DNA of 64,000 nt, taken from CAXRDE01 sp964229355 (GTDB lineage: Bacteria; Cyanobacteriota; Sericytochromatia; UBA7694). The notes under the pieces were generated by a model, which did not search any database, was not told where the DNA came from, and saw only the letters and a program-made list of their open reading frames with translations. Position numbers and translations under genes: made by a program. The DNA lies in assembly GCA_964229355.1 (NCBI GenBank), contig CAXRDE010000019.1:434001-498000 (forward strand). The letters run 5' to 3'. Numbering within the stretch: position 1 is the stretch's first letter; each line of letters starts with the position of its first letter. This document shows, in pieces, positions 52,882-60,377 of this stretch.

Positions 52882-53202
52882 ATGAAAATACAAATCTTAT
52901 GGATTACAGGCGCTTTACTGGCTTTTTCAGCCTGTGGCATGGCGGTGAATACCGCGCCTCCTGAAGAACAGGTCCTTGACTACAATTTTACGTTGCAGAA
53001 CGCTGTTGATGTTTATGCGTGTGCCTATGGCAAAGAAACCGATGCCGAAGAGAAAGAAAAGCTACAACTGGGCTTATATTTGCACCGCTTGTATGAGGGG
53101 GACGAAGCTCGCTTTAAACGTGAGGCAGATCCCAGTCGAGCCAGTCGACACCAGCAGTTAAACGATATTGCCGTGAAATACAACTGTGCACCCGAGGTCT
53201 AA
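52882..53202 (+). CDS. Small lipoprotein, function unknown
   Basis: 106 residues with a signal peptide and lipobox LLAFSAC (Cys18). The mature part is helical and charged, with two further cysteines (VYACAYG, YNCAPEV) that may form a disulfide. No known domain. GGGAG at 52868-52872 is its ribosome-binding site and lies partly in a hairpin. It converges on the YjfB-like gene, overlapping its stop by four bases. Confidence 0.75.
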   Translation: MKIQILWITGALLAFSACGMAVNTAPPEEQVLDYNFTLQNAVDVYACAYGKETDAEEKEKLQLGLYLHRLYEGDEARFKREADPSRASRHQQLNDIAVKYNCAPEV

Positions 53203-53390
53203 GCGCGAAAATCCACCTGTTGTCCGATGCCGGCAGCGGCGGCTTCAATCAGCGCCACGGCAGCCTCACCCTGTTGCTTTTGCACATCCTGGGCTTTTTT
53301 GAGCACGGCAATTTCTCGGGCGTTTTCTCCGGCTTGTTTGGCAATCACGGCGTCTAAGAGAGAGCCGTTTCCGCGGGCGTTTACTTCCAT
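53199..53390 (-). CDS. YjfB-like putative motility protein
   Basis: 63 residues from ATG 53390 with AGGAG 7 nt upstream. The pattern REIAVLKKAQDVQKQQGEAAVALIEAA matches the YjfB family core (shown here in part: ISVLKKAxD-like EIAVLKKAQDVQKQQG). The family is linked to flagella and motility by context in Bacillus and others; its mechanism is unknown. A promoter TTGGTT-N18-TATACT precedes it. The presence of flagellar genes elsewhere in the window fits. Confidence 0.75.
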   Translation of the reverse strand: MEVNARGNGSLLDAVIAKQAGENAREIAVLKKAQDVQKQQGEAAVALIEAAAAGIGQQVDFRA

Positions 53391-53423
53391 GATGAAACTC
53401 CTAGATGAGGGCATTTTAATCTG

Positions 53424-53453
53424 AGTATACTTCATGTGGCTGTGAGAAACCAA
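53424..53453 (-). promoter_or_regulatory. Candidate promoter of the YjfB-like gene
   Basis: On the minus strand TTGGTT (53448-53453) and TATACT (53424-53429) are 18 nt apart, 34 nt before the ATG. Confidence 0.6.
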
Positions 53454-53495
53454 TCGTTTCTTCTGCGTAGCTTGAGGTGCAGCGGTGAAAAGATA

Positions 53496-53524
53496 TTGTT
53501 TTCTTAAGCGCCTCGTGTGACAAT
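53496..53524 (+). promoter_or_regulatory. Candidate promoter of the toxin-antitoxin operon
   Basis: TTGTTT (53496-53501), 17 nt, GACAAT (53519-53524), lying 26 nt before the antitoxin ATG. The -10 matches only four of six bases. Confidence 0.4.
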
Positions 53525-53549
53525 AAGAGTATCAAATGGAGGTAAGCGA

Positions 53550-54188
53550 ATGGTTCAAGATCTTAACTCTCAGCCCATTTACTCCATGAGAGAAGTGGCT
53601 CAGTATTTACAAATCCCCATAACGACTTTGAGAAGCTGGACTTCTGGCGTAAATCCACTCATAAAAATGGCGGACCCAGAGACTAAAAGTCTGTCTTTCC
53701 TGAATATTATTGAAGCTCATGTGCTCTCTTCTCTCAGACGAGATGAGGTTAAAATGAGTCGCATTCGCCCGGCAATTGATTATTTAGCCAAGGTGCTAAA
53801 AACGGAGCACCCTCTGGCACATATTCAGCTTGAAACAGACAGTATAGACATTTTCATTAAACAGAGCAATGACTATTTAAATATCTCAAAAAGTGGTCAG
53901 ATGGCCATTAAAGAAGCGCTCAAAGACTACCTTAAAATGGTGCGTCGTGACGAAAAAGGGAATCCTGTTCGTTTATTTCCGCTTGATACACGAGGAAGAG
54001 ATCAAGAAGAAACCGTGTTTATTGACCCCAAAGTCTGCTTTGGCCGCATGGTCATTAAGGAACAAGGTATTCCAGTGGACGCCTTGTCTGAAAGGCTAGA
54101 TGCTGGCGATACACTCGAAGAATTATCAGAGGACTATGGGATCGAAAAAGAAGTTATCAAAAGAGCAATTATTCGCTTCGCGGCTTGA
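53550..54188 (+). CDS. DUF433-type antitoxin with N-terminal MerR-like HTH
   Basis: 212 residues from ATG 53550, which has GGAGG upstream. The N-terminus (YSMREVAQYLQIPITTLRSW) is a MerR-like helix-turn-helix. The C-terminal ~50 residues (VCFGRMVIKEQGIPVDALSE, GDTLEELSEDYGIEKEVIKR) are a DUF433 domain, found in VapB-like antitoxins. It should bind its own promoter and neutralise the downstream toxin. The toxin gene starts 53 bases before its stop. The region is AT-rich compared with flanks, a sign of transfer. Confidence 0.83.
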   Translation: MVQDLNSQPIYSMREVAQYLQIPITTLRSWTSGVNPLIKMADPETKSLSFLNIIEAHVLSSLRRDEVKMSRIRPAIDYLAKVLKTEHPLAHIQLETDSIDIFIKQSNDYLNISKSGQMAIKEALKDYLKMVRRDEKGNPVRLFPLDTRGRDQEETVFIDPKVCFGRMVIKEQGIPVDALSERLDAGDTLEELSEDYGIEKEVIKRAIIRFAA

Positions 54189-54576
54189 AAAATACACATT
54201 TTTTGTAGACAGAAGTTTAGGAAAAAATGTTATTGCGAAAGCCTTTGACGCTCATGGTATCAACTATGTATTGCACGATGACTATTTTTCGCAAGACACC
54301 ACAGACATTGCCTGGATGCAAACCTTAAAAGATAAGGGCTGGGTGGTATTAACCAAAGATGTGCGCATCAGAAAAAAGCACGATGAAAAGTCTGTTCTTT
54401 ACGCTTCTAACTTAGCGGCATTTTTTCTGAATAGTGCAAATATGCGTGGCGAAGAAATGGCCCAGGCGTTTATTCAGGCCATGCCGAGAATGCTCAACAT
54501 GCTTGAAAATAATTCGCCACCGTTTATTGCTACTGTGAATCGCAACGGTAAAGTCACACCTTATAAGTCACCTTAA
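54136..54576 (+). CDS. PIN-like toxin (VapC45/DUF5615 type)
   Basis: 146 residues from ATG 54136, inside the antitoxin frame. KYTFFVDRSLGKNVIAKAFD holds the first acidic residue, YVLHDDYFSQDTTDIAWMQT further acids, and DKGWVVLTKDVRIRKKH is the conserved strand of PIN-like DUF5615/VapC45 domains. It should be an RNase silenced by the partner. GAGGAC lies 3 nt before the ATG, so translation probably depends on coupling with the antitoxin. Confidence 0.8.
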   Translation: MGSKKKLSKEQLFASRLEKYTFFVDRSLGKNVIAKAFDAHGINYVLHDDYFSQDTTDIAWMQTLKDKGWVVLTKDVRIRKKHDEKSVLYASNLAAFFLNSANMRGEEMAQAFIQAMPRMLNMLENNSPPFIATVNRNGKVTPYKSP

Positions 54577-54822
54577 AGCGAACTCTTTTTATAGACCGTA
54601 TACAGTAAAAAAACACAAGATGGAATATTTGGCCCAGTCGGGAATAGGGTTTTAGACGGGATTTAAATTTAGCCATTTGTGACCAGGTTTTTCAAAAGGA
54701 TTAGAGTTCGGGTTGTGGGCGTTGAATGCAGATTGGCCATTGTACTGGTATCAGAGTGTTTCGGCTTTCGGTGCCTGTAGACGGTGCTATAATGCCCCAC
54801 AACGCCTTCAAGGGAGACCTTT
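54577..54822. other. Intergenic region before homogentisate dioxygenase
   Basis: 246 bases. It holds AGACGGGAT (54654-54662), an inverted copy of the core repeat near 52.8 kb, and the extended -10 for the next gene. No open frame with a ribosome-binding site or clear RNA structure is visible. Confidence 0.5.
54785..54793 (+). promoter_or_regulatory. Extended -10 promoter of the hmgA operon
   Basis: TGCTATAAT (TATAAT 54788-54793) lies 29 nt before the ATG at 54823. Identical to the fbaB element. Confidence 0.7.
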
Positions 54823-55980
54823 ATGATTCATCGCCTACAGCAGGGAGAAGTGCCCGCTAAACCCCACACCACCTTTTATTACCAGGACACGCTGGCTTTT
54901 GAACATTGCTTTACCCGCCAGGGGTTTGACGGCGCTTATGCGATCCTTTATCATCCGCAGCCGCCCCACTATATCGATGAACAAGAAGAGCTGGGCTGGC
55001 ACCCGGGTTACTCTGAAACCGAAGCGGTGGGTCGCCCGCTGCGCCGTCACTTTCAAACCCAAAAGCTCAAGACGACCCAGGGGGCAGTGCTGGGGCGTGA
55101 ACGCTTGCTGGCCAATGCCGACATGAGCATTTGGTTTGTGGTCACCGATCAGGCGGACGAGCAACTGCTGATCAATGTGGATGGCGATGAAATGGTCTAT
55201 GTGTTTGAGGGCTCAGGCCAGGTGCATACACCCTTTGGAACTGTGGATTTTGTGGCTGAGGACTATGTGTATCTGCCACGGGGGATGGCCCACCGTTGGG
55301 TGCCCGAAACACCCTGCCGCCTGTTAATTATGGAAGGTCACAGCTGGATTGATGTGCCTAAGGAATTTCGCAACCCTATGGGTCAATTGAAGATGGACGC
55401 GCCCTACTGCCATCGGGATTTTAAAACCCCTCAATGGTCCGCGGAGCAGCATGTAGGACAGCCCCTAGATGTATTGGTTAAAAAAGACCATCACCTTACC
55501 CGCCAGCGTTACCGCCATTCCCCCTTAGAGGTCTTAGGTTGGGATGGCCAATTGTGGCCTTACGCCTTCCCCATGCGCGCCTTTGAACCCAAAACCGGCC
55601 TTACCCACTTGCCGCCCACCATTCATACCACCTTCGTGGGCGGTGGGTTTGTGATTTGCTCCTTTGTGCCGCGCCTTGTGGATTTTCACCCCCAGGCCAT
55701 TCCCTGCCCCTATCCCCACTCCTCTGTAGACTGTGATGAGTTCATTTTCTATATTGAAGGCAATTTCACCAGCCGTAAAGGCATTGGACCGGGTTCTGTT
55801 ACCCTGCATCCCACGGGTCTACCCCATGGACCCCATCCGGGAACTTACGAAGCGTCGATTGGCAGCAAAGAAACCAACGAAATGGCGCTCATGGTGGACA
55901 CTTTCAAGCCGCTATTGCCCACCTTACGGGCCACCAATTTAGAAGAAAACGATTACCAAATGAGTTGGATTAAGATATGA
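54823..55980 (+). CDS. hmgA: Homogentisate 1,2-dioxygenase
   Basis: 385 residues, a little shorter than the 430-445 of typical HmgA. It has TTFYYQDTLAFEHCFTRQGF, the cupin parts NVDGDEMVYVFEGSGQVHTP and VYLPRGMAHRWVP, and the metal site region HSSVDCDEFIFYIEGNF followed by LHPTGLPHGPHPGTYE, which holds the conserved His and Glu ligands. The enzyme opens the ring of homogentisate to maleylacetoacetate. The isomerase and fumarylacetoacetase that should follow are not in the window. The flavin reductase starts at its stop (ATGA). Confidence 0.9.
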   Translation: MIHRLQQGEVPAKPHTTFYYQDTLAFEHCFTRQGFDGAYAILYHPQPPHYIDEQEELGWHPGYSETEAVGRPLRRHFQTQKLKTTQGAVLGRERLLANADMSIWFVVTDQADEQLLINVDGDEMVYVFEGSGQVHTPFGTVDFVAEDYVYLPRGMAHRWVPETPCRLLIMEGHSWIDVPKEFRNPMGQLKMDAPYCHRDFKTPQWSAEQHVGQPLDVLVKKDHHLTRQRYRHSPLEVLGWDGQLWPYAFPMRAFEPKTGLTHLPPTIHTTFVGGGFVICSFVPRLVDFHPQAIPCPYPHSSVDCDEFIFYIEGNFTSRKGIGPGSVTLHPTGLPHGPHPGTYEASIGSKETNEMALMVDTFKPLLPTLRATNLEENDYQMSWIKI

Positions 55981-56600
55981 AAACCATCATTACCCAGGAA
56001 GTGGACTGGCGCGAAGCCTATGCCCGCCTCACCGAAATTATTCAGCCGCGCCCCATTGCGTTGGCGTCGACCTTTGACCCGGAGAGAGGTATGAATCTGG
56101 CCCCTTTTTCTTTTTATAACTTCATCTCCTGTGACCCTTTATTATTGGCCTTCTCACCTTTGCTGTCAGGGCGTACAGGCGAAAAAAAAGATACCCTAAA
56201 AAACATCGAAAAAAACCCTGAATTTGTGATTGCCACGGTGACTGAAAGCATTGCTCAACAGGTCAATGCGGCGTCGGGTAATTTTGAACATGGGGTCAAT
56301 GAGTTTGAACAGGTGGGTTTGACCCCCATCAAGGCTGAGCAGGTAAATGCCTATTTGGTGAAAGAATCACCGGTGAATATCGAATGCAGCTTGTTAGAAA
56401 TCCGCAATTACGGCAGTGCCGGGGGAGCCGGTAATCTGGTGGTGGGTAAAATTGAGCGCATTCATATCGACGAAGCGGTGCTCAATGCCGCAGGGGCTGT
56501 GGATCCCGCCTTGTTGCAGGCCGTGGGCCGCATGGGCGGAGAAGACTGGAGTACTACCCGGGACCGTTTTGCGTTCCCTAGACCGGATCGCCGCGCATGA
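55977..56600 (+). CDS. Flavin reductase-like FMN-binding protein
   Basis: 207 residues. RPIALASTFDPERGMNLAPF, FSFYNFISCDPLLLAFSP and FVIATVTESIAQQVNAASGN are the typical strands of the flavin reductase-like (DIM6/NTAB) domain. Such proteins reduce FMN/FAD for oxygenases or act as flavoprotein oxidoreductases. It overlaps hmgA by four bases and the inhibitor gene by four, so all are translated together. A direct part in aromatic-acid metabolism is inference. Confidence 0.87.
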   Translation: MKTIITQEVDWREAYARLTEIIQPRPIALASTFDPERGMNLAPFSFYNFISCDPLLLAFSPLLSGRTGEKKDTLKNIEKNPEFVIATVTESIAQQVNAASGNFEHGVNEFEQVGLTPIKAEQVNAYLVKESPVNIECSLLEIRNYGSAGGAGNLVVGKIERIHIDEAVLNAAGAVDPALLQAVGRMGGEDWSTTRDRFAFPRPDRRA

Positions 56601-57025
56601 AAAAATATCTTGTTTTAGGTGCGTTATGCTTGTGCTTTGCCACGATGGGGCTTGTGGCCTGTAACGTGCCTCAGTATGGCGTCTTAGAAGTCGAACCCCT
56701 GACCCCAGATCAAGCGGTAATTGAAACCGAAGTGGGTCGTCAAGTTGAGCTGGTGTTGCCCACGCCCGGTGTGGGTTCTGCCTATGAATGGACTTTTGAA
56801 GCCCTGGCTGACAATGCCCCCGTGCGATTTATTGAAGAAAAGGCGGCCATGTCCCGCTTTCCCAATCGCACCCCAGAAAACTATGAGCCAGATCGTATCT
56901 TTGTGTTCGAAGCGGTGGCACCAGGTACCGTAAGCCTTGTGTTTACACAAACCCCCCGGACCGATGCGCCCGAAGACACCCCTGTATTGGAGGTCCAGCG
57001 CACGTTTGACTTAGAAGTGCGCTAA
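56597..57025 (+). CDS. Chagasin-like (inhibitor I42) lipoprotein
   Basis: 142 residues. Lipobox LVAC ends at Cys22. The mature part fits the chagasin fold: VELVLPTPGVGSAYEWTFEA stands where chagasin has its ENPTTGY-W loop, and IFVFEAVAPGTVSLVFTQTP matches the strand before the RPW loop, but the second and third inhibitory loops are weakly conserved. True members block papain-like cysteine peptidases. Without a search this remains a fold-level guess. It is translationally coupled to the flavin reductase gene. Confidence 0.55.
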   Translation: MKKYLVLGALCLCFATMGLVACNVPQYGVLEVEPLTPDQAVIETEVGRQVELVLPTPGVGSAYEWTFEALADNAPVRFIEEKAAMSRFPNRTPENYEPDRIFVFEAVAPGTVSLVFTQTPRTDAPEDTPVLEVQRTFDLEVR

Positions 57026-57035
57026 ACTGTGGAGT

Positions 57036-57695
57036 ATGGAATTTCTCTCTCAATTTATTGATCTTTTCTTGCACTTAGATGAGCACATGGCTAACGTGAT
57101 TCAAAACTACGGCACGCTCACCTACGCCATTTTGTTTTTGATTATTTTCTGTGAAACCGGTCTGGTGGTGACCCCCTTTCTGCCCGGTGATTCGCTGCTG
57201 TTTGCGGCAGGGACTTTTGCGGCGATTGGCAATTTAAACATGGCCTTTTTGTTTTTGCTCCTGACCGGAGCTGCCATTTTAGGCGATGCGGTGAATTATT
57301 GGATAGGTTTTATTTTAGGGCCAAAGGTCTTTCGCAAAGACAACAGTTTGTTTTTTAAACAGGCCTATCTTGATAAAACCAATGCTTTCTATGAAAAATA
57401 CGGCGGAAAAACCATTATCTTGGCCCGTTTTGTGCCTATTGTTCGCACCTTTGCGCCTTTTGTGGCGGGCATTGGTAAAATGCCTTACCGCACCTTTTTC
57501 TTTTATAACGTGGTGGGGGCGATATTGTGGGTGGCGATTTGTAGCCTTGCAGGTTACTTCTTTGGTCAAATTCCACTGATCAAAGAAAACTTTGAACTGG
57601 CGGTACTGGGTATTATCTTTGTTTCAGTATTGCCCATGGGCTTTGAATTCCTCAAGCACCTGCAAGATAAAAAGAAAGCGGCCCAACAGCCTTGA
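57036..57695 (+). CDS. DedA-family membrane protein
   Basis: 219 residues, several membrane helices. ETGLVVTPFLPGDSLLFAAG and GGKTIILARFVPIVRTFAPF with the following VAGIGKMPYRTFF are the DedA signature, including the conserved Arg residues. DedA proteins act in lipid carrier recycling and membrane homeostasis. It begins 10 nt after the inhibitor gene; the next gene starts in its stop (TTGA). Confidence 0.94.
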   Translation: MEFLSQFIDLFLHLDEHMANVIQNYGTLTYAILFLIIFCETGLVVTPFLPGDSLLFAAGTFAAIGNLNMAFLFLLLTGAAILGDAVNYWIGFILGPKVFRKDNSLFFKQAYLDKTNAFYEKYGGKTIILARFVPIVRTFAPFVAGIGKMPYRTFFFYNVVGAILWVAICSLAGYFFGQIPLIKENFELAVLGIIFVSVLPMGFEFLKHLQDKKKAAQQP

Positions 57696-58261
57696 GTATT
57701 GCAGACAGCTTAAGCCCTATTGAACACCAATTGTTTGAGCTGATCTGTGAAATTTTAGATCGCCTGCAAGAGGTTTTACCCCGCTTTGCTCACCAGGCTG
57801 CAGAGCAGGTGTTTAAAGCGCAGGTTCAGGTGTCCACCACGCTAGAAAAACGCCAGGTCAAACGTTTTCAGCAGGAACTAAAAGTCCGCGCTGAAAGTGA
57901 AACCACGCGTATTCTCACAGCACTCAGTGATGAGGCGCTTTGGTTACTTCCTCCCAGTCGCCATAATCGCGAGAGCCTGCACCACAATAAAAAAGTCTGG
58001 GCTTTGATTCAAGGATTTGTGCCTCCCATCAACGCGCTATTGATCGACTATGGCTATGTTCCCCAACACGGGCCTGAAGGACCGTTTTTTCCTGAAACCC
58101 AGTTGGACACTTTACAGCGCCTTCCAGACGCCGAAGCCTTGCAATTGCAAAGCATTAAATATTGGATGCTGCTGGCTCGCCAGCGGCAGCACGCCCAGCA
58201 GGCCCAGCAGCAACAGCAATTGCACACCTCCCAACAACTTGATGCCCTTTGGAACGATTGA
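57692..58261 (+). CDS. Hypothetical protein with Gln-rich tail
   Basis: 189 residues from a TTG overlapping the dedA stop (TTGA). Mostly helical (LFELICEILDRLQEVLPRFA, KRQVKRFQQELKVRAESETT), with a Gln/His-rich stretch near the C-terminus (QRQHAQQAQQQQQLHTSQQL). No signal peptide or known motif. It overlaps the DUF819 gene by one base (TGATG). The TTG start is supported only by the overlap. Confidence 0.62.
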   Translation: MSIADSLSPIEHQLFELICEILDRLQEVLPRFAHQAAEQVFKAQVQVSTTLEKRQVKRFQQELKVRAESETTRILTALSDEALWLLPPSRHNRESLHHNKKVWALIQGFVPPINALLIDYGYVPQHGPEGPFFPETQLDTLQRLPDAEALQLQSIKYWMLLARQRQHAQQAQQQQQLHTSQQLDALWND

Positions 58262-59406
58262 TGCTGGCCCTACAGCTTCTGTGTGCTCTGCTGTTTCTGG
58301 TTTTACCCGCGCTGATTCTCAAAGCACGGCGCTGGTCCTGGGTCAATGCTCTGGGACCTGTGGTGGTGGCCTATGGCGTGGGGATTGGATTGGGGCAAGT
58401 TTTGCCGCTGGCGCTTCAGCCTCTGATTAAAAGTTTCAGTGAGGCGGCTGTACCTCTTTCCATTCCGTTGCTTCTCTTTTCGCAAAATCCGCGCACTGCC
58501 TTTCGGGGCGCAGGACGCATGCTTTTCTGCTTTTTGTTGGCGGCGGTGGGGGTCAGTTTAAGCGCCAGTGTCGTCAGTTTTTACTGGAGCTTGAATCCCG
58601 AAAATGTGGCACGTTTTCCTGAGTTTTGGCAGGTGGCGGGCATGTTGGTGGGCACCTACACGGGGGGCACCCCCAACATGGCTTCAATTGGGCTGGCTTT
58701 ACAGGTACCCGATCGCATCTTTTTAATGAGTACTGCCGCTGATACCGTCCTGGGGGGCGTGTATTTAATGGTCCTGGTCAGCGTGGCGCAGCCGGTATTG
58801 CGGTATGTTTTACCCGAAGAACCCCGTGAAGCAGCGGCTGCCGAGGCGCAGTTTGTGGCTGAGCATGCCGCATGGAGCTGGCCTGATGTGCTCAAAAGTC
58901 TGGGTTTGAGTGTGCTGATCGCTGCGGTCAGCCTGGGGGGAGCTGTACTGCTCACCGGCGGATTATCGGTGCCGGTGATTATGATGTTGTTGACGGCGCT
59001 GGCTTTACTGGCTGCGTGTGCCCCTCGGGTCAATCACTGGTCGGGAAGCTATGCCACGGGAGAGTACCTGATTCTTGTTTTTTGTCTGGCCATTGGTGCC
59101 ATGATTCGCTTTGATACCTTTAAGTGGGATAACCTCTATTTGTTTGCCTTTGCCGCTGCGGTCATGACCCTGGGGGTTGGCCTGCATCTATTGTTGGCAC
59201 GTATGTTTAAACACGACATTGGACACTTTCTCATTGCTTCTACGGCGGCTGTGTTTGGCCCGCCTTTTGTGGGGGTGGTAGCTCGCGCTATTCAAACCCC
59301 TCAGCTGGTGCCTGCCGGTCTGGCGGTGGGGGTGCTGGGGTATGCCGTGGGCAATTACCTGGGCTTATTGGTGGCATACGGCATGCAAAGTTTGCTTTTG
59401 TCCTGA
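58261..59406 (+). CDS. DUF819 family permease
   Basis: 381 residues from ATG 58261, which overlaps the upstream stop. About ten membrane helices. Typical stretches are AVPLSIPLLLFSQNP, GMLVGTYTGGTPNMASIGLA and FLIASTAAVFGPPFVGVVAR. DUF819 (YjcL-like) proteins resemble sodium-linked transporters of the CPA/BASS kind; the substrate is unknown. Last gene of the hmgA run before a terminator region. Confidence 0.88.
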   Translation: MLALQLLCALLFLVLPALILKARRWSWVNALGPVVVAYGVGIGLGQVLPLALQPLIKSFSEAAVPLSIPLLLFSQNPRTAFRGAGRMLFCFLLAAVGVSLSASVVSFYWSLNPENVARFPEFWQVAGMLVGTYTGGTPNMASIGLALQVPDRIFLMSTAADTVLGGVYLMVLVSVAQPVLRYVLPEEPREAAAAEAQFVAEHAAWSWPDVLKSLGLSVLIAAVSLGGAVLLTGGLSVPVIMMLLTALALLAACAPRVNHWSGSYATGEYLILVFCLAIGAMIRFDTFKWDNLYLFAFAAAVMTLGVGLHLLLARMFKHDIGHFLIASTAAVFGPPFVGVVARAIQTPQLVPAGLAVGVLGYAVGNYLGLLVAYGMQSLLLS

Positions 59407-59474
59407 ATCTTTGACGTAGATCACACTTTTGCTGTGCGAGCCTTCATAGGCATCTTTCCGGTGCCGGGCTATAC

Positions 59475-59585
59475 TGATATTATCATCAGCAGTTCAGAGA
59501 ATTATGTGACGCAAAACCCGTTGGGATGCGGGTTTTGCGGTCAACACAGCTCACAATAGCCACCCTTTTAAGGGTGGCTTTTTTT
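59475..59585 (+). ncRNA. Candidate small RNA with two hairpins and terminator
   Basis: TATACT at 59469-59474 could be a -10. Downstream, GCAAAACCCG (59511-59520) and CGGGTTTTGC (59529-59538) form a perfect 10-bp stem with an 8-nt loop, and a strong terminator ends the region at 59585. The gap has no open frame. This layout of promoter, stem and terminator in a 212-nt gap fits a roughly 105-nt RNA, but it could also be the 3' end of the DUF819 mRNA. It does not match 4.5S, 6S or tmRNA as far as I can tell. Confidence 0.4.
59558..59585 (+). terminator. Rho-independent terminator
   Basis: AGCCACCC (59558-59565) and GGGTGGCT (59572-59579) form a perfect 8-bp stem with a 6-nt loop, followed by T residues to 59585. 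Confidence 0.93.
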
Positions 59586-59618
59586 CAGGGTTGATCTGAA
59601 ATCGGTTAGAATACAGCC

Positions 59619-60314
59619 ATGTGGATACAACTGGTATTTTGGTTAGCGGTGTTTGCCCTGGCGGTTATGCTGGGGATGGCTTTTATGGTTTACCATGCGG
59701 TGGAACGTCTCAGCGGTGCCGCTGCGCTTTTTCGGGGGCAAAAGCTCCCCGACCGTGACGAGGCTTCTCCCTGGACTGAGGCCTATTATGAAATGGATGC
59801 CTGGTCTCAGGAGCTGGGGTTGGAACGCTTCGACTGTTTAGACTTTTATGGGTTGCTGGAAGACCAACCGGTAAAGGTGGCTTCCTGGCGGCATCCCCAG
59901 CACTCCTATTATCTGGTGCTGTATTTGTTTATGGAGAACGCCTGGGTCGATATGACCAGCGTTTTTGCCAACGGTATGTACTTGACCACCAGCAATCAAC
60001 GGGATGCCTTGACCCTGCCTGAGCCCAACGAAGCCTATATTCAGGTGTTTGCCGATGCAGCGCCTTCGACCTTGCTGCAATATCACACCGACGGGGTCCA
60101 CTATTTGTGTAAGCATTTAAAAACCCAGGCGGTGCTCAGTCCTCTGTCTTTACGTAAGCTCATGGTAGAGGCCATGGAAAAACAAACCCTTTCGATTAAA
60201 GCGCAGCCTTTGTGGTTCCTAAATGGTGCTTTGTGGTATTTTGGCCGTCGTTTTTGGTTGAACAATAAGTCTGTCCAGCAGATTTATCCCCAGAAAGTCT
60301 TCGCTTCCCCTTAA
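59619..60314 (+). CDS. Hypothetical membrane-anchored protein
   Basis: 231 residues. One N-terminal membrane helix (LVFWLAVFALAVMLGMAFMV) anchors a soluble domain with AYYEMDAWSQELGLERFDCL, SYYLVLYLFMENAWVDMTSV and LTTSNQRDALTLPEPNEAYI. I recognise no family. There is no ribosome-binding site before the ATG; TAGAATAC lies just upstream (59607-59614) and could be a -10 giving a leaderless mRNA. Confidence 0.7.
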   Translation: MWIQLVFWLAVFALAVMLGMAFMVYHAVERLSGAAALFRGQKLPDRDEASPWTEAYYEMDAWSQELGLERFDCLDFYGLLEDQPVKVASWRHPQHSYYLVLYLFMENAWVDMTSVFANGMYLTTSNQRDALTLPEPNEAYIQVFADAAPSTLLQYHTDGVHYLCKHLKTQAVLSPLSLRKLMVEAMEKQTLSIKAQPLWFLNGALWYFGRRFWLNNKSVQQIYPQKVFASP

Positions 60315-60377
60315 GGCTTTTTTAGCCTGGCTCCCGTGCTAAACTACTGTTTACCCTCTTTTTAAAGGAACAAAACC

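Noticed and set aside
52805..54662. ATCCCGTCT copies at both ends of a 1.85-kb block holding the YjfB-like and toxin-antitoxin genes, as possible island ends
   Set aside because: Only 9 bp match, orientation differs, one copy is already part of a direct repeat, and no integrase or target duplication is visible.
59407..59618. 4.5S/SRP RNA in the gap before 59619
   Set aside because: The conserved SRP core tetraloop region is not present.
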